This document shows, piece by piece, positions 11,059 to 21,420 of a stretch of DNA of 64,000 bases (positions are counted from its first letter, which is position 1; the number at the start of each line of letters is the position of its first letter). Location: NCBI RefSeq assembly GCF_945859705.1, contig NC_079135.1:15502501-15566500 (forward strand), written 5' to 3'. The position numbers and the translations under genes are program-made. The stretch is from Episyrphus balteatus (taxonomy: Eukaryota; Arthropoda; Insecta; Diptera; Syrphidae). The notes below the pieces were generated by a model. The model made no database searches and was not told the DNA's origin. It saw only the letters and a program-made list of their open reading frames with translations.

Positions 11059-11316
11059 TAGTAATGGAAACTATCGAATTAAAACTATCAAACTATCGAT
11101 AGTTGAAAAATATTCATTAATTCGATAGTTTTAAATCATTCATTCATTTAGTTACTATTTTCATTCGATATTTTCTTATTAGATAGTTTTTCCATTCGAT
11201 TTTTTTTTATTCGATAGTTTTTATTCGAATGAATAAATGAATGAATTATTCGAAAGTTCAAATCATTCAGTTACTAACTATCGATAGTTCAAATCTTTCG
11301 ATAGCTCCCATTGCTA
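11059..11316. mobile_element. hAT-type MITE, family with TATCGATA subterminal motifs, copy 1
   Basis: The left end reads TAGTAATGGAAACTATCGAA. The reverse complement of the right end reads TAGCAATGGGAGCTATCGAA. Exact 8-bp duplications CTTTTTAT flank it (11051-11058 and 11317-11324), the size made by hAT transposases. TATCGATA occurs symmetrically about 30-35 bp inside each end (11094-11101 and 11279-11286). The centre consists of ATTCGATAGTTTTT-type units. It has no coding capacity. Two relatives in this window (11593-12049 and 38751-39336) share ends and inner order but differ in the length of the central tandem. Confidence 0.9.
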
Positions 11317-11592
11317 CTTTTTATGTAGAATCAACAACAAAGATCACGACTAAAAAGTAATATTCGATAGTTATTCGAGAGTGGTTCACGTTCACGTTTG
11401 TGGTAATGATGTGGTTTAGCTGTGGTTTAACTGTGGTCTAGCTTTGGTTTGGCTCTGGCTTAGCCAGGAACTACGCTGTTACTTGAAACTTAACTAATAA
11501 AGCCAAGTAAAACGTGAAATTCCACTGAAGCACTACCGAATGACCACGGTTTTTTGAGAGTCGAACCAGATTAATGATCTAATGATAGATAT
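11317..11592. other. spacer between two hAT-type MITEs
   Basis: It contains a short run of GTGGTTTAGCT-like direct repeats at 11409-11462 (TGTGGTTTAGCTGTGGTTTA and continuation). No gene is visible. Confidence 0.45.
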
Positions 11593-12049
11593 TAGTGATG
11601 GTAACTATCGAATGATTTGAACTGTTGATAGTTAGTAATTAAATGATTTGAGATATCAAATAGTTCATTCATTTATTCATTCGAATAAAAACTATCGAAT
11701 AAAAAGTATCGAATAAAAAAAAACTATTCAAATGAAAAAACTATCGAATAAAAAAAACTATTCAAATGAAAAAACTATCGAATAAAAAAAACTATTCAAA
11801 TGAAACTATCGAATTAAAATAGTAACTAAGGCCCAATTCATTCACAATCCATTAAATTTAAAGCCTCCATTAAAATTGGGAAATTTTAAAATTTTTATGT
11901 GATTTTTAATGGACAATTTAAATATAATGGAGAGTGAACAAAGCGGGCCTAAATGAATCAATGAATCAATGATTTAAAACTGTCGAATGAATGAACATTA
12001 TACAATTATCGATAGTTTGATAGTTTTTATTCGATAGTTCCCATCACTA
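11593..12049. mobile_element. hAT-type MITE, same family, copy 2 (reverse orientation, interrupted)
   Basis: The ends are TAGTGATGGTAACTATCGAA and, reverse-complemented, TAGTGATGGGAACTATCGAA. Flanks ATAGATAT (11585-11592) and ATAGACAT (12050-12057) agree at 7 of 8 bases, consistent with an aged 8-bp target duplication. Relative to copies 1 and 3 it lies in the opposite orientation. The centre has a repeated unit of about 33 bp, AAAAAACTATCGAATAAAAA plus ACTATTCAAATG. One TATCGATA remains (12007-12014). A second transposon (11830-11949) sits inside at a point where copies 1 and 3 have the uninterrupted sequence. Confidence 0.88.
11830..11949. mobile_element. nested PIF/Harbinger-type (Tourist-like) MITE, 120 bp
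   Basis: It begins GGCCCAATTCATTCACAATC and ends with GAGTGAACAAAGCGGGCC. The ends are inverted repeats of the form GGCCC...ATTCA-TTCAC...CCATT. It is flanked by TAA on both sides (11827-11829, 11950-11952). The related uninterrupted MITEs have a single AGTAACTAAATGAATG at this point, so the empty site confirms both the borders and the 3-bp TAA duplication, which is typical of PIF/Harbinger. A divergent relative lies at 22546-22678. No coding capacity. Confidence 0.85.
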
Positions 12050-12057
12050 ATAGACAT

Positions 12058-12390
12058 CGCTTCATTTTCGATCTTGCAAAGCTTGATATGACAACTTAAA
12101 TTGAGTTCAGCAAATTCTTGCAAAAACTAGCCTTGATATCTCTAAAAAAAACTTATGTGCTTCAAAAAGTTCGTCGTTGATCTATAAATCGATCCCACCG
12201 AAATTCCATTCCTTCTTAATCTTCTTCTTGAACGTCTTGTCCTAACTTCCATTTTCTGTTCCTTTACAAACGTACTACTTGTTAATTTCTGAACAACATA
12301 ATCCTTAAATTACTGCAACAAAAAAAAATTCACTTCACAAAGCCTTACACAATACCAAAAAGGTTCTTCTTTCCAGTTTTTATTATATTC
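12058..12390. other. non-coding stretch
   Basis: No repeat or gene recognised. The sequence is AT-rich but less homopolymeric than average. Confidence 0.4.
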
Positions 12391-13640
12391 ATATACTACT
12401 TCTATCTCTGGTCGATATCTTGCCCTTGCATACCCTGTGAATCATTTTAATGAACCCGAAAATAATTTTCACGCCATTTGGCCCTTGTCTTGTATTATAT
12501 AGCTAACGCCGAAAGCTGGAAATCCAAAGCCGATCACCCTTGCTCCTTGATAATAAAAACCGGACCATAAAAGTTATTGCTCCCAAGCAGATAATAAAAT
12601 CTTCGAGTTACGATTTCCTTCAAAAAAAAAAAAAGTAGTAGGAATAAATGAATTCCTACCAACATCATAATCATCATCATCGTAATCATCGACGTCGTTT
12701 TCGTTGTTAATATCCGTCTCACAAAAATTTGCATACGAAAAACCTCCGGAATATATATTCCGATTTTCTTCTTATTCGATTGTAAGTGTGAATGAGAATG
12801 AGAGTGAGTGAAATGGGATGATGAAAATGTGAAAATAAAGACAAAAGAACATGATGGCGATATTCAATTTCTTTTGCGAGCCTTGAATTTCACATTTCGC
12901 GCCCTTGTGCTTGGCTCTGCCGCTCTGAATGACGGTTAGTGGATGATGGTGTGATGTGATATCAGAAGCAGCAATGGCACAATAAAATTGTAGAAAGGAT
13001 TTGCACCTTATGACGCGACATTGGCGCCAACTGAATAAATTATGTCAAACCAATATATATAGCCGCCTAGCATCAGAAAAAGAGGGAGAGGCACGTTGAA
13101 AATGTCCTTATCGTCCTTGTTGTTGTTGTTGTTAATGTTGCTGAGGATATAACAGCAGCGGTTGTTATTTGAATTTCTTGAAAGTATGTATACCTTTACC
13201 TACCGAACTTTAGGTGTTACTCGAAGGTGCGATGATGATGGTGCGACTGCAGAAGAATTCATTTCATTTCATTTTGACGACCAACACGACCATCATCATC
13301 ATCATCAAGCTCTTCGATGTGCCTGTCTGCCTGGCTTTGCTCTGCCTTGACACTGCTTGACGACCGACGCTCCTTTTTCCTTTTAGCTTCAATCTGTTAT
13401 TTATTTCATCGATATTATTATGTAGTAATCCTGTAATATCGTAATATCCTTCTTGCTTGCTTGTTGAATATTTATTTTGCTTTCATTTTCGGCCACGTCA
13501 AGTAGCGACTTGGGATTAATGGCATGAAATTTCTGTTCATGCTGGGGTGTTAAGCGATTTTCTTTTATTTTTTGTATTTTTTGCTTCATAATCTCTTTTT
13601 TTTTTTTTTTAATGAATTATGAGAAGCCGAAAAGTTTCTT
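12391..13640. promoter_or_regulatory. less AT-rich block with CAT/GAT microsatellites; candidate regulatory DNA
   Basis: Stretches of mixed composition include ATTTCGCGCCCTTGTGCTTG near 12893, GACGCGACATTGGCGCCAAC at 13012-13031 and CTTGGGATTAATGGCATG near 13508, which contains the GGATTA core bound by Bicoid/Otx-class homeodomains. CATCATCATC-type tracts occur at 12663-12685 and 13290-13306; the second creates a His-rich frame at 13162-13350 that I do not regard as a gene. TTGTTGTTGTTGTTG lies at 13119-13133. There is no recognisable exon. The call rests only on composition and scattered motifs. Confidence 0.3.
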
Positions 13641-14650
13641 GCAATAAATCATTAATCGTGATAAAGGACGACGGTGGTCAAGGATTTCATTTTGGTCTAC
13701 TTTTATAAAGATTTAAAGGAAAATCTTTCTTCTTTTCCAAAAAAAAAAAAAATAAAAGAGGATACAAAATATTTATGAAAGGGCAGGCGTTTCGCAGAAG
13801 ACCGGTAAGGATAAGAATCGAGGTAGAAATGTATGTGTTTATGGGGTTTGACTTTAATGTCCATTACAGGAATCAAATAATATGATTGGAGATTCACAGT
13901 AATTTTTGTAGTGTTTTTTTTTTTTGTGATGGAAAATTAATTTTATTGTTTTAATCTTAAATAAAATTTTTCGAAATTTCAGTAAAAGTGTTTACTATAC
14001 TATTAAGTATTCATGGAATATTAAAAAAAAAAAAAATAATTTATTAATTTTTTTTTTGTTAAAACAGTTTTAATGAAATAAAATAAAAAAATTTTGGTGA
14101 GATTGTGTTGAAATAATTCATATAGAATTTTTGTTTATTGATATCGAATTTCTTCTACTGGTGGTTTTAAGTAGAATTAAAGTTGACATTTTAAGTTAAA
14201 ATTCATATGAAAATATAGAGTTGAAAGGATTTTTAACCTTAAACATAAAAGAATCAGGGCTGTCTTCTTAGACGAATTTTGTTTTTAGATTACCTTTCTG
14301 ACAGGAGAACTAACTGTCATTTTACTAGAAATTAAGCTGATACAAAATAATAATTAATAAACTACAAGTTTTTTGAAAAGCTGCTTATGAATATAATATG
14401 ATTGTAAAATAAAATTTGGGTCTGATACGAATTTTTTCAAGGCCTTTGTTTTTGAAATATGAATTTTTGAAGAACAGCAATTTTTTTAAGAGGTATTTTA
14501 ATTTTTTTTTTTCATTTGTAGGAATAATCCCAAACTTACAGGACTTAAAATTGAGATTGATTTGCCTAAGTGTGCAAAAATTGGGTTTCCAAAATTTATT
14601 AATCGAAAAACGGGAAAAATAATTTTTTCTCCAAAAAATTGGATGTATAC
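13641..14650. other. AT-rich non-coding stretch
   Basis: Long A and T runs (13738-13754, 13913-13926, 14022-14037, 14504-14513). The overlapping plus and minus frames at 14385-14657 are AT-driven and not credible. No transposon ends were found. Confidence 0.45.
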
Positions 14651-14654
14651 CTAA

Positions 14655-15425
14655 CACTGGCCAACAATTTTTAACTTTTTAAAATTTTCCAGAAAGATTT
14701 ACATCTAATTTTATAGATTTGGGTTCAGTGAGCTCAAAAATCCAATTGGTTTCTTTCTAGCAGCTCTAGTTTTTGAAATATTTTTTATATATGAGGAATA
14801 TTCATACTAATTTTTCAGTTTACCTTATTTTGAGCGTTTATTAGAATTTTCCAGAAAAATTTATAATAAACTAAATGTACCTATTTAAGGTCAGTTAATC
14901 TAAAAATCACATTCATTTATTTCTAGGAGCTCTATTTTTTTTTTTTTTGAAATATTTAAGTTTTCCACATTTTGGGGGTAATTTCGTACTAATTTTAATG
15001 TTAACTATTTGTTAACATTTTAGAGAAAATTTTGTCGAACCTAATGCATTTGGGTTCACTAAGCCTAAAATTCACTTTGATTGCTTTCTAAGAGCTCTAG
15101 TTTTTTTAGATATTTTAATTTTTCACATTTTTGGGGTAATTTCATAAAATTTTTTTAGATTTTATTATTACAAGTGTTTTTAACGTTTTTCTGGAAAAAT
15201 TTATTTTAAACATATTGTATTTCGGTTCAGTAAGTTAAGAAAGAATACAAAAAAAAAATTTTAATAAAAAAAAAAATTTAACAAAGAAAAAAAAAATATA
15301 AATTTCTATGCCATTTAAAAACTAGAGCTGCTAGAAAAAAATAATGTTGTTTTCAGAATCAGCACCCTAAATTTAGTAAGAAATGATAAACACCGGTCTG
15401 GAAAATTTGTATGTGTTGGGCAGTG
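14655..15425. mobile_element. non-autonomous DNA element with CACTG ends and TAA flanks
   Basis: The left end starts CACTGGCCAACA and the reverse complement of the right end starts CACTGCCCAACA. TAA flanks both (14652-14654, 15426-15428). The arms share further blocks, including AAATTTTCCAGA and TTCTAGCAGCTCTAGTTTTT, present near 14755-14775 and inverted near 15318-15337. A 3-bp TAA duplication with CACTG ends points towards the CACTA/Chapaev group, but PIF/Harbinger is not excluded; this is inference from ends alone. The body is a tandem array of about 168-bp units. No transposase is visible in 771 bp. Confidence 0.72.
14680..15245 (+). repeat. tandem array of four units of about 168 bp inside the CACTG element
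   Basis: A recurring block (TTCCAGAAA, TTTGGGTTCAGTRAG, TTTCTAGSAGCTCTAGTTTT, a T/A-rich stretch, then TTTTTGGGGTAATTTC) repeats with landmark starts at about 14687, 14849, 15020 and 15189, intervals of 162, 171 and 169 bp. Units are diverged. The array is flanked by an inverted partial unit at the right end, so the element looks like terminal repeats expanded inwards. Confidence 0.75.
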
Positions 15426-15428
15426 TAA

Positions 15429-16460
15429 TCGATATAAAAATTATTTCAGTTTTTTGTTATAAAAAATAAACAAAAGGTTAATGGAAAGAAAAAATATATT
15501 TTTTAAATTTTTTTTTATGAAAACTGATTGCATTCAAAGTACATTGTATTTCAAATCTTTTTCTTAGATTTTAAACTGACATGATTAAAATAAATAATTT
15601 TAGCTGAGATAATATGCATAAAGATGGTAAAAATTAATATAAGGTTATCATGTTAAATATGACAAAATGTTGCGAAAGAAAAAAAAAGTTAATTTTGTTC
15701 ACTTTTTCTTTTATAAAAATTTAATAATTAAAAAAAAATAATTGTATATACATTTTTGTAAAACATATAGACCTAAATATACACATTTTTATTTAAAAAA
15801 GAAATCGCTATAAGGCTTTTTTGTCAATTGTTGACAAAATGATTAAAAAAAAAAATAAAATAGATTTTTTTCGATTTTTTCTAAAATAATTTGATTGCCT
15901 TCAAAAAATGTTTCCTTTTACAGAAATAAAGTAAATCTAAATATTTAGCTTAAATATTATACTATTAGATGGAATTACTATCGCATAGTTTTTTAAACAT
16001 AAAAATAATTTTAAAATCATTTTTATTAATCTAAAGCGCACAAGTCACAACTCTTTCCCTAATTTAAGGACGATATGGAAATGACATTTTTAGTACATCA
16101 AGTATTTTTCAAAATGTTTTTTTTTTTTGTTATTAAGTTTAAATGACACCTATAGGACTTGTTGTTAAAACACTAACGAAGGAAAGTAGTTATTCAAACG
16201 AATGTAAGAAGAAAAGTAAGTGAAAACCAATTGTATTGTAATTAACAAAATTGCACTACTAATCTATTCAAAAGACGACCAGGATCCATGATGACAGCAT
16301 CTAGGAGCTGGACACATTGGTCCATATATTATTGTAGTTTTTTTCAATTGTAAAAAGATCCATCCCTTCTGGCTCTGGAAGGTACTTGTATGTTTCTTGT
16401 CCCTTCACTCATTAGCTAGAAGTTCATATCGAATCTCTTTTCAATTTTTTCTTTCTCTCT
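15429..16460. other. AT-rich non-coding stretch
   Basis: Highly AT-rich with A runs and no open frame of note. A small mixed-composition patch, GACGACCAGGATCCATGATG, lies near 16274-16293. Nothing else can be supported. Confidence 0.45.
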
Positions 16461-18301
16461 ATTTTTTGAGTTTTTTTTTTTATTTCCATTTGGAAAAATA
16501 AAAACAGAAAACCCTTGAAATAGTAAATTGATAAGAGTGTTCATTGTTGCCATCCACTTTCACAGATCGATTCGACTCGTATATGGGTGATGCTGAAAAG
16601 TGTTGAATTGGGTGAGCTTATAGAGATTTAGCTGTTATTCAGAAGAAACGTTTTTATTTTTGCATTTCTGTCTGCTTACTATACGATATGTTGCATCTAT
16701 GAGAAGAAATAAATACATTTTATTTTGCATTAATTGTGCATCAGGATAGGTATACGGAAATGGTTACGATGCATAACTTTTTGAGAAGGGAACTTCATTT
16801 TTTAAATTATTTACACTCCAATAACGTATTACATTTACCAACAGGAGTTGAGTAGGTAATAATATTGATTACTTGCTCAATAAAAATAAATATTTAAAGG
16901 TACTTAAAAAAAATTATGCGTTTTCTTAATACTAACAACCTCTTTGTTTAAATTGTTTTCAGAAGAACTTAATTACTATCCCAACACAAAAAAATCCATA
17001 AAACTATTTAATTATACATATAATTCCTCCTCGAAACCAATAAGAAATCATGACAAATTAGCATGTCGTGTTGAATGGGTAAAATTATTTTTCACTTTCC
17101 TTTTTTATCGACTGTGACAAATTGTTCTTTTCGAGTTACTATATTATTTTCTTTTTTCTAATTCGCCTTCTGACAGGAGTACAAATGCCTTTCATCGTTT
17201 GGATTTATTAATTTTCGTCCTCCTGTTTATCATAAATATATAACCAAAAATTACACAATAACAGAAATTCCTTAAACCTAGAGCCTAACCTAACACATGT
17301 CACCCTACACCTTAATAAAAAGTCATCACACAAACAAAAACAAAAAATACATGTCATGACTGACAAAAGGATATTTCCTTAAGAAAATATTTCTATATTT
17401 TCTTTTATACAAAAAAAAAAAAACACATAGAAGAAACTAAACTGTATAATATCTATCGTTATTTTAATTAATAACTTCCACCGGATACAACATAAATTTT
17501 GAATAGCATGACAAGTTTATACTGACCATCATCATAATAATCATAAGGCAACACACACAAAATTCACACAACAAAGAAAATAACCATCATACCCCCCAAT
17601 GGTGTAGCAGATTGTTGTTTGTTGGTGGCAATATAAAGATTATAATTTTCTATCCTTAAAATCCTGAGCTGTGAGAGCCGATTTGGATTTCGGTATTTAA
17701 ACACAATACACAAAAGAAAACACGAGTCTTTTTCCAAACAACAACAACAACAAAATCGTTTAATTCCATTTTCTGTTAATGTCCTTGATATAATATCAGA
17801 TGACAGACTTTGTTATAAATGGGGTGTTTTCACGATTCGAAATGGTCAAAAACAAACCTTCCTTTTATAAAGGAAAAACCAAAACATAAACAAAAAGAAC
17901 AAAAAAAAAAAAACTCTTTTTGGCTTACACAAGAAATAAACAAATATTGAATAAACTCAGTTTTATACTCTTACAATGTTAACAGGGTGTTTAAGTTTAA
18001 ATGTTCAATTTGTAGAAAAAGCAGCCTTTTTTGAAGTTTGTAGACTTTGGAAGCAAAAATTGGACTTTTTTTAATTGCATTATTTTTTTGTTTGCATATT
18101 TTCAGACAACAAATTATTTTATATTTTGTAAACGATGAAGAAAGAAACAGGAGTTTTGTACGGTTACAAATATATCAACTTGAAATGAAAAAGTAGGTAC
18201 ATTGTCTGAAAACAGGATAAAAAGAGCAATATCTAAAAAAAATATCTTAAGAAAACGAACTGCGAAACAGTTATTTCAAAAACTTTAAAAAACCTTTATG
18301 A
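16461..18301 (+). repeat. direct tandem duplication, copy 1 (1,841 bp)
   Basis: This segment is repeated immediately downstream with a fixed offset of 1,841 bp. I compared many lines of the two copies and found no mismatch, and homopolymers have equal length, for example 13 A in both copies near 17411/19252 and 17901/19742. Content is AT-rich non-coding DNA with no gene, inverted repeat or transposon end; a run of ACAACAACAACAAC near 17739-17752 is typical microsatellite. It is either a very recent duplication or an assembly artefact such as both haplotypes laid end to end. Confidence 0.93.
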
Positions 18302-20143
18302 ATTTTTTGAGTTTTTTTTTTTATTTCCATTTGGAAAAATAAAAACAGAAAACCCTTGAAATAGTAAATTGATAAGAGTGTTCATTGTTGCCATCCACTT
18401 TCACAGATCGATTCGACTCGTATATGGGTGATGCTGAAAAGTGTTGAATTGGGTGAGCTTATAGAGATTTAGCTGTTATTCAGAAGAAACGTTTTTATTT
18501 TTGCATTTCTGTCTGCTTACTATACGATATGTTGCATCTATGAGAAGAAATAAATACATTTTATTTTGCATTAATTGTGCATCAGGATAGGTATACGGAA
18601 ATGGTTACGATGCATAACTTTTTGAGAAGGGAACTTCATTTTTTAAATTATTTACACTCCAATAACGTATTACATTTACCAACAGGAGTTGAGTAGGTAA
18701 TAATATTGATTACTTGCTCAATAAAAATAAATATTTAAAGGTACTTAAAAAAAATTATGCGTTTTCTTAATACTAACAACCTCTTTGTTTAAATTGTTTT
18801 CAGAAGAACTTAATTACTATCCCAACACAAAAAAATCCATAAAACTATTTAATTATACATATAATTCCTCCTCGAAACCAATAAGAAATCATGACAAATT
18901 AGCATGTCGTGTTGAATGGGTAAAATTATTTTTCACTTTCCTTTTTTATCGACTGTGACAAATTGTTCTTTTCGAGTTACTATATTATTTTCTTTTTTCT
19001 AATTCGCCTTCTGACAGGAGTACAAATGCCTTTCATCGTTTGGATTTATTAATTTTCGTCCTCCTGTTTATCATAAATATATAACCAAAAATTACACAAT
19101 AACAGAAATTCCTTAAACCTAGAGCCTAACCTAACACATGTCACCCTACACCTTAATAAAAAGTCATCACACAAACAAAAACAAAAAATACATGTCATGA
19201 CTGACAAAAGGATATTTCCTTAAGAAAATATTTCTATATTTTCTTTTATACAAAAAAAAAAAAACACATAGAAGAAACTAAACTGTATAATATCTATCGT
19301 TATTTTAATTAATAACTTCCACCGGATACAACATAAATTTTGAATAGCATGACAAGTTTATACTGACCATCATCATAATAATCATAAGGCAACACACACA
19401 AAATTCACACAACAAAGAAAATAACCATCATACCCCCCAATGGTGTAGCAGATTGTTGTTTGTTGGTGGCAATATAAAGATTATAATTTTCTATCCTTAA
19501 AATCCTGAGCTGTGAGAGCCGATTTGGATTTCGGTATTTAAACACAATACACAAAAGAAAACACGAGTCTTTTTCCAAACAACAACAACAACAAAATCGT
19601 TTAATTCCATTTTCTGTTAATGTCCTTGATATAATATCAGATGACAGACTTTGTTATAAATGGGGTGTTTTCACGATTCGAAATGGTCAAAAACAAACCT
19701 TCCTTTTATAAAGGAAAAACCAAAACATAAACAAAAAGAACAAAAAAAAAAAAACTCTTTTTGGCTTACACAAGAAATAAACAAATATTGAATAAACTCA
19801 GTTTTATACTCTTACAATGTTAACAGGGTGTTTAAGTTTAAATGTTCAATTTGTAGAAAAAGCAGCCTTTTTTGAAGTTTGTAGACTTTGGAAGCAAAAA
19901 TTGGACTTTTTTTAATTGCATTATTTTTTTGTTTGCATATTTTCAGACAACAAATTATTTTATATTTTGTAAACGATGAAGAAAGAAACAGGAGTTTTGT
20001 ACGGTTACAAATATATCAACTTGAAATGAAAAAGTAGGTACATTGTCTGAAAACAGGATAAAAAGAGCAATATCTAAAAAAAATATCTTAAGAAAACGAA
20101 CTGCGAAACAGTTATTTCAAAAACTTTAAAAAACCTTTATGAA
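18302..20143 (+). repeat. direct tandem duplication, copy 2
   Basis: Second copy of the 1,841-bp unit. Similarity starts at the ATTTTTTGAG shared with 16461-16470 and stops at about 20143, where GAAGTCTAAT replaces GAATTTTTTG of the inner junction. The junction shows only about one base of microhomology and no transposon-like ends, so this is a simple head-to-tail duplication rather than a mobile element. Confidence 0.93.
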
Positions 20144-20700
20144 GTCTAATAAAAGTAAAATTTTGTCAACCAATGTAAAAAGGAGTAAAATTCTTTATTT
20201 TCGTTGTAAGAACTTTACATGAAATGAAACATTATCTGAACGATAACTCTTACTCAATATTGTAAACAAATTTTATTCTGTTCGCAGGGACAAATTTTCA
20301 TATTTAAAAAAAAAATTAAAACAAGAAGTAAGAAATTATAAAATTTATTTATAAAACTAATAATAAACATTAATTGCTCCCAAATACAAATTTTTAAACA
20401 TTTAAAAAAGAAATATTGGTAAGCATTCAATTCTAAAAAAAAATCAAACACAAAAAACCAATCGCCAATTTTTTTTAACTCTTTGCTGATTTTTGATGAA
20501 ATTACTTTTTTCGTAAAAGAGAAAGTCACAAATAAATAAATTGCACGACTGGGGTCGCACGTACTTGCTCTTATGCTCTAACTCTAATGTTCAAGCGTTT
20601 TATTCAAGAAATTTAAAATTTGATATTTTGAAGAAATTTCATAAGTATTGTACAAAAATAAAATCTGTTTTTATAATTAATAAAACACCGTTTTAAATGA
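20144..20700. other. AT-rich non-coding stretch
   Basis: No gene, repeat family or element end recognised. Several A runs are present (for example 20308-20316). The minus-strand frame at 20254-20529 is Phe/Lys/Ile-rich and not credible. Confidence 0.4.
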
Positions 20701-21420
20701 TCTTTTACAAAAAACGAAGCATGCCATTTTATTTCTTGTATAAAAACGTATTTTTACAAAAAAAAAATTTCGAAAATCGTTGGAGTCGTTTTTTAAAAAA
20801 AATATATAAAAATTTTCTAACATTTTTCACAAAAAAAATTGGTTTGCCATTTTGAAGAAAAAAAAAACAAAAAAACAAACAAAAAAACGAAATTTCAAAA
20901 TTTTTCGTGAACCCGTTTTCAAAAAACTGATTTTTCGAAAAATCCAAAAGTGTGTTTTTTGAAAATTTTCTTTGATTTTAATATTATTTCTACTTAAACG
21001 CTTTTGTATAAAAATTTCGTTGAAATCGGGTGATTCTTGTACGAGATATTTAGAAACCAAAAAAACCGTTCTATGGCAGGTACCGTTTATAACGGTACAA
21101 AAAATAGTTTTTTTTATTTCAAAAGTTGGATTTTATGTGTAAAATTACACACAAAAATTTTATATGGCAGGTACCGTTAGTTTTGGTCATAAAAATAAAA
21201 TTTTAATTTTACCTCTAGGGAATCACCCAAAACTGCTAAATACCAAGTTTGAAGAAAATCACTTCACTCGTTTAGGCTCCAGCTCCAGATAGAGACAGAC
21301 ACACAGACAGACAGAATTGCCGGACCCACTTTTTTGGCATTCTCAATCATCGTAATGTCACGTAAAATTGTTATCTCGAGTTCGATTTTTTTAACGAATC
21401 CTAAACTTGTTTTAAGTCAT
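20701..21420 (+). repeat. dispersed repeat family A, copy 2 (longest)
   Basis: Landmarks in order are TTTCTTGTATAAAAACG, ATCGTTGGAGTCGTTTTTT, CCCGTTTTCAAAAAACTGAT, AACCGTTCTATGGCAGGTAC, GTTTATAACGGTAC, and a tail CCTCTAGGGAATCACCCAAA. Then come TCACTCGTTTAGGCTCCAGC, an AGACAGACAGACAG-type microsatellite (21296-21313), ATTGCCGGACCCACTTTTTT and ATCATCGTAATGTCACGT. The 7.6 kb and 48 kb copies keep the same order with losses. GGTACCGTT-type motifs occur twice within this copy. The minus-strand open frames here are AT-driven. Class unknown; no terminal repeats resolved. Confidence 0.7.

Noticed and set aside
13012..13035. TTGGCGCCAAC as a primer-binding site (also near 47661)
   Set aside because: It lacks one C of the Lys-tRNA type TGGCGCCCAAC, is itself a palindrome, and has no LTR-like neighbour.
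13162..13350. His-rich short frame (DHHHHH-type)
   Set aside because: Produced by a CATCATCATCATCATC microsatellite; no further support.
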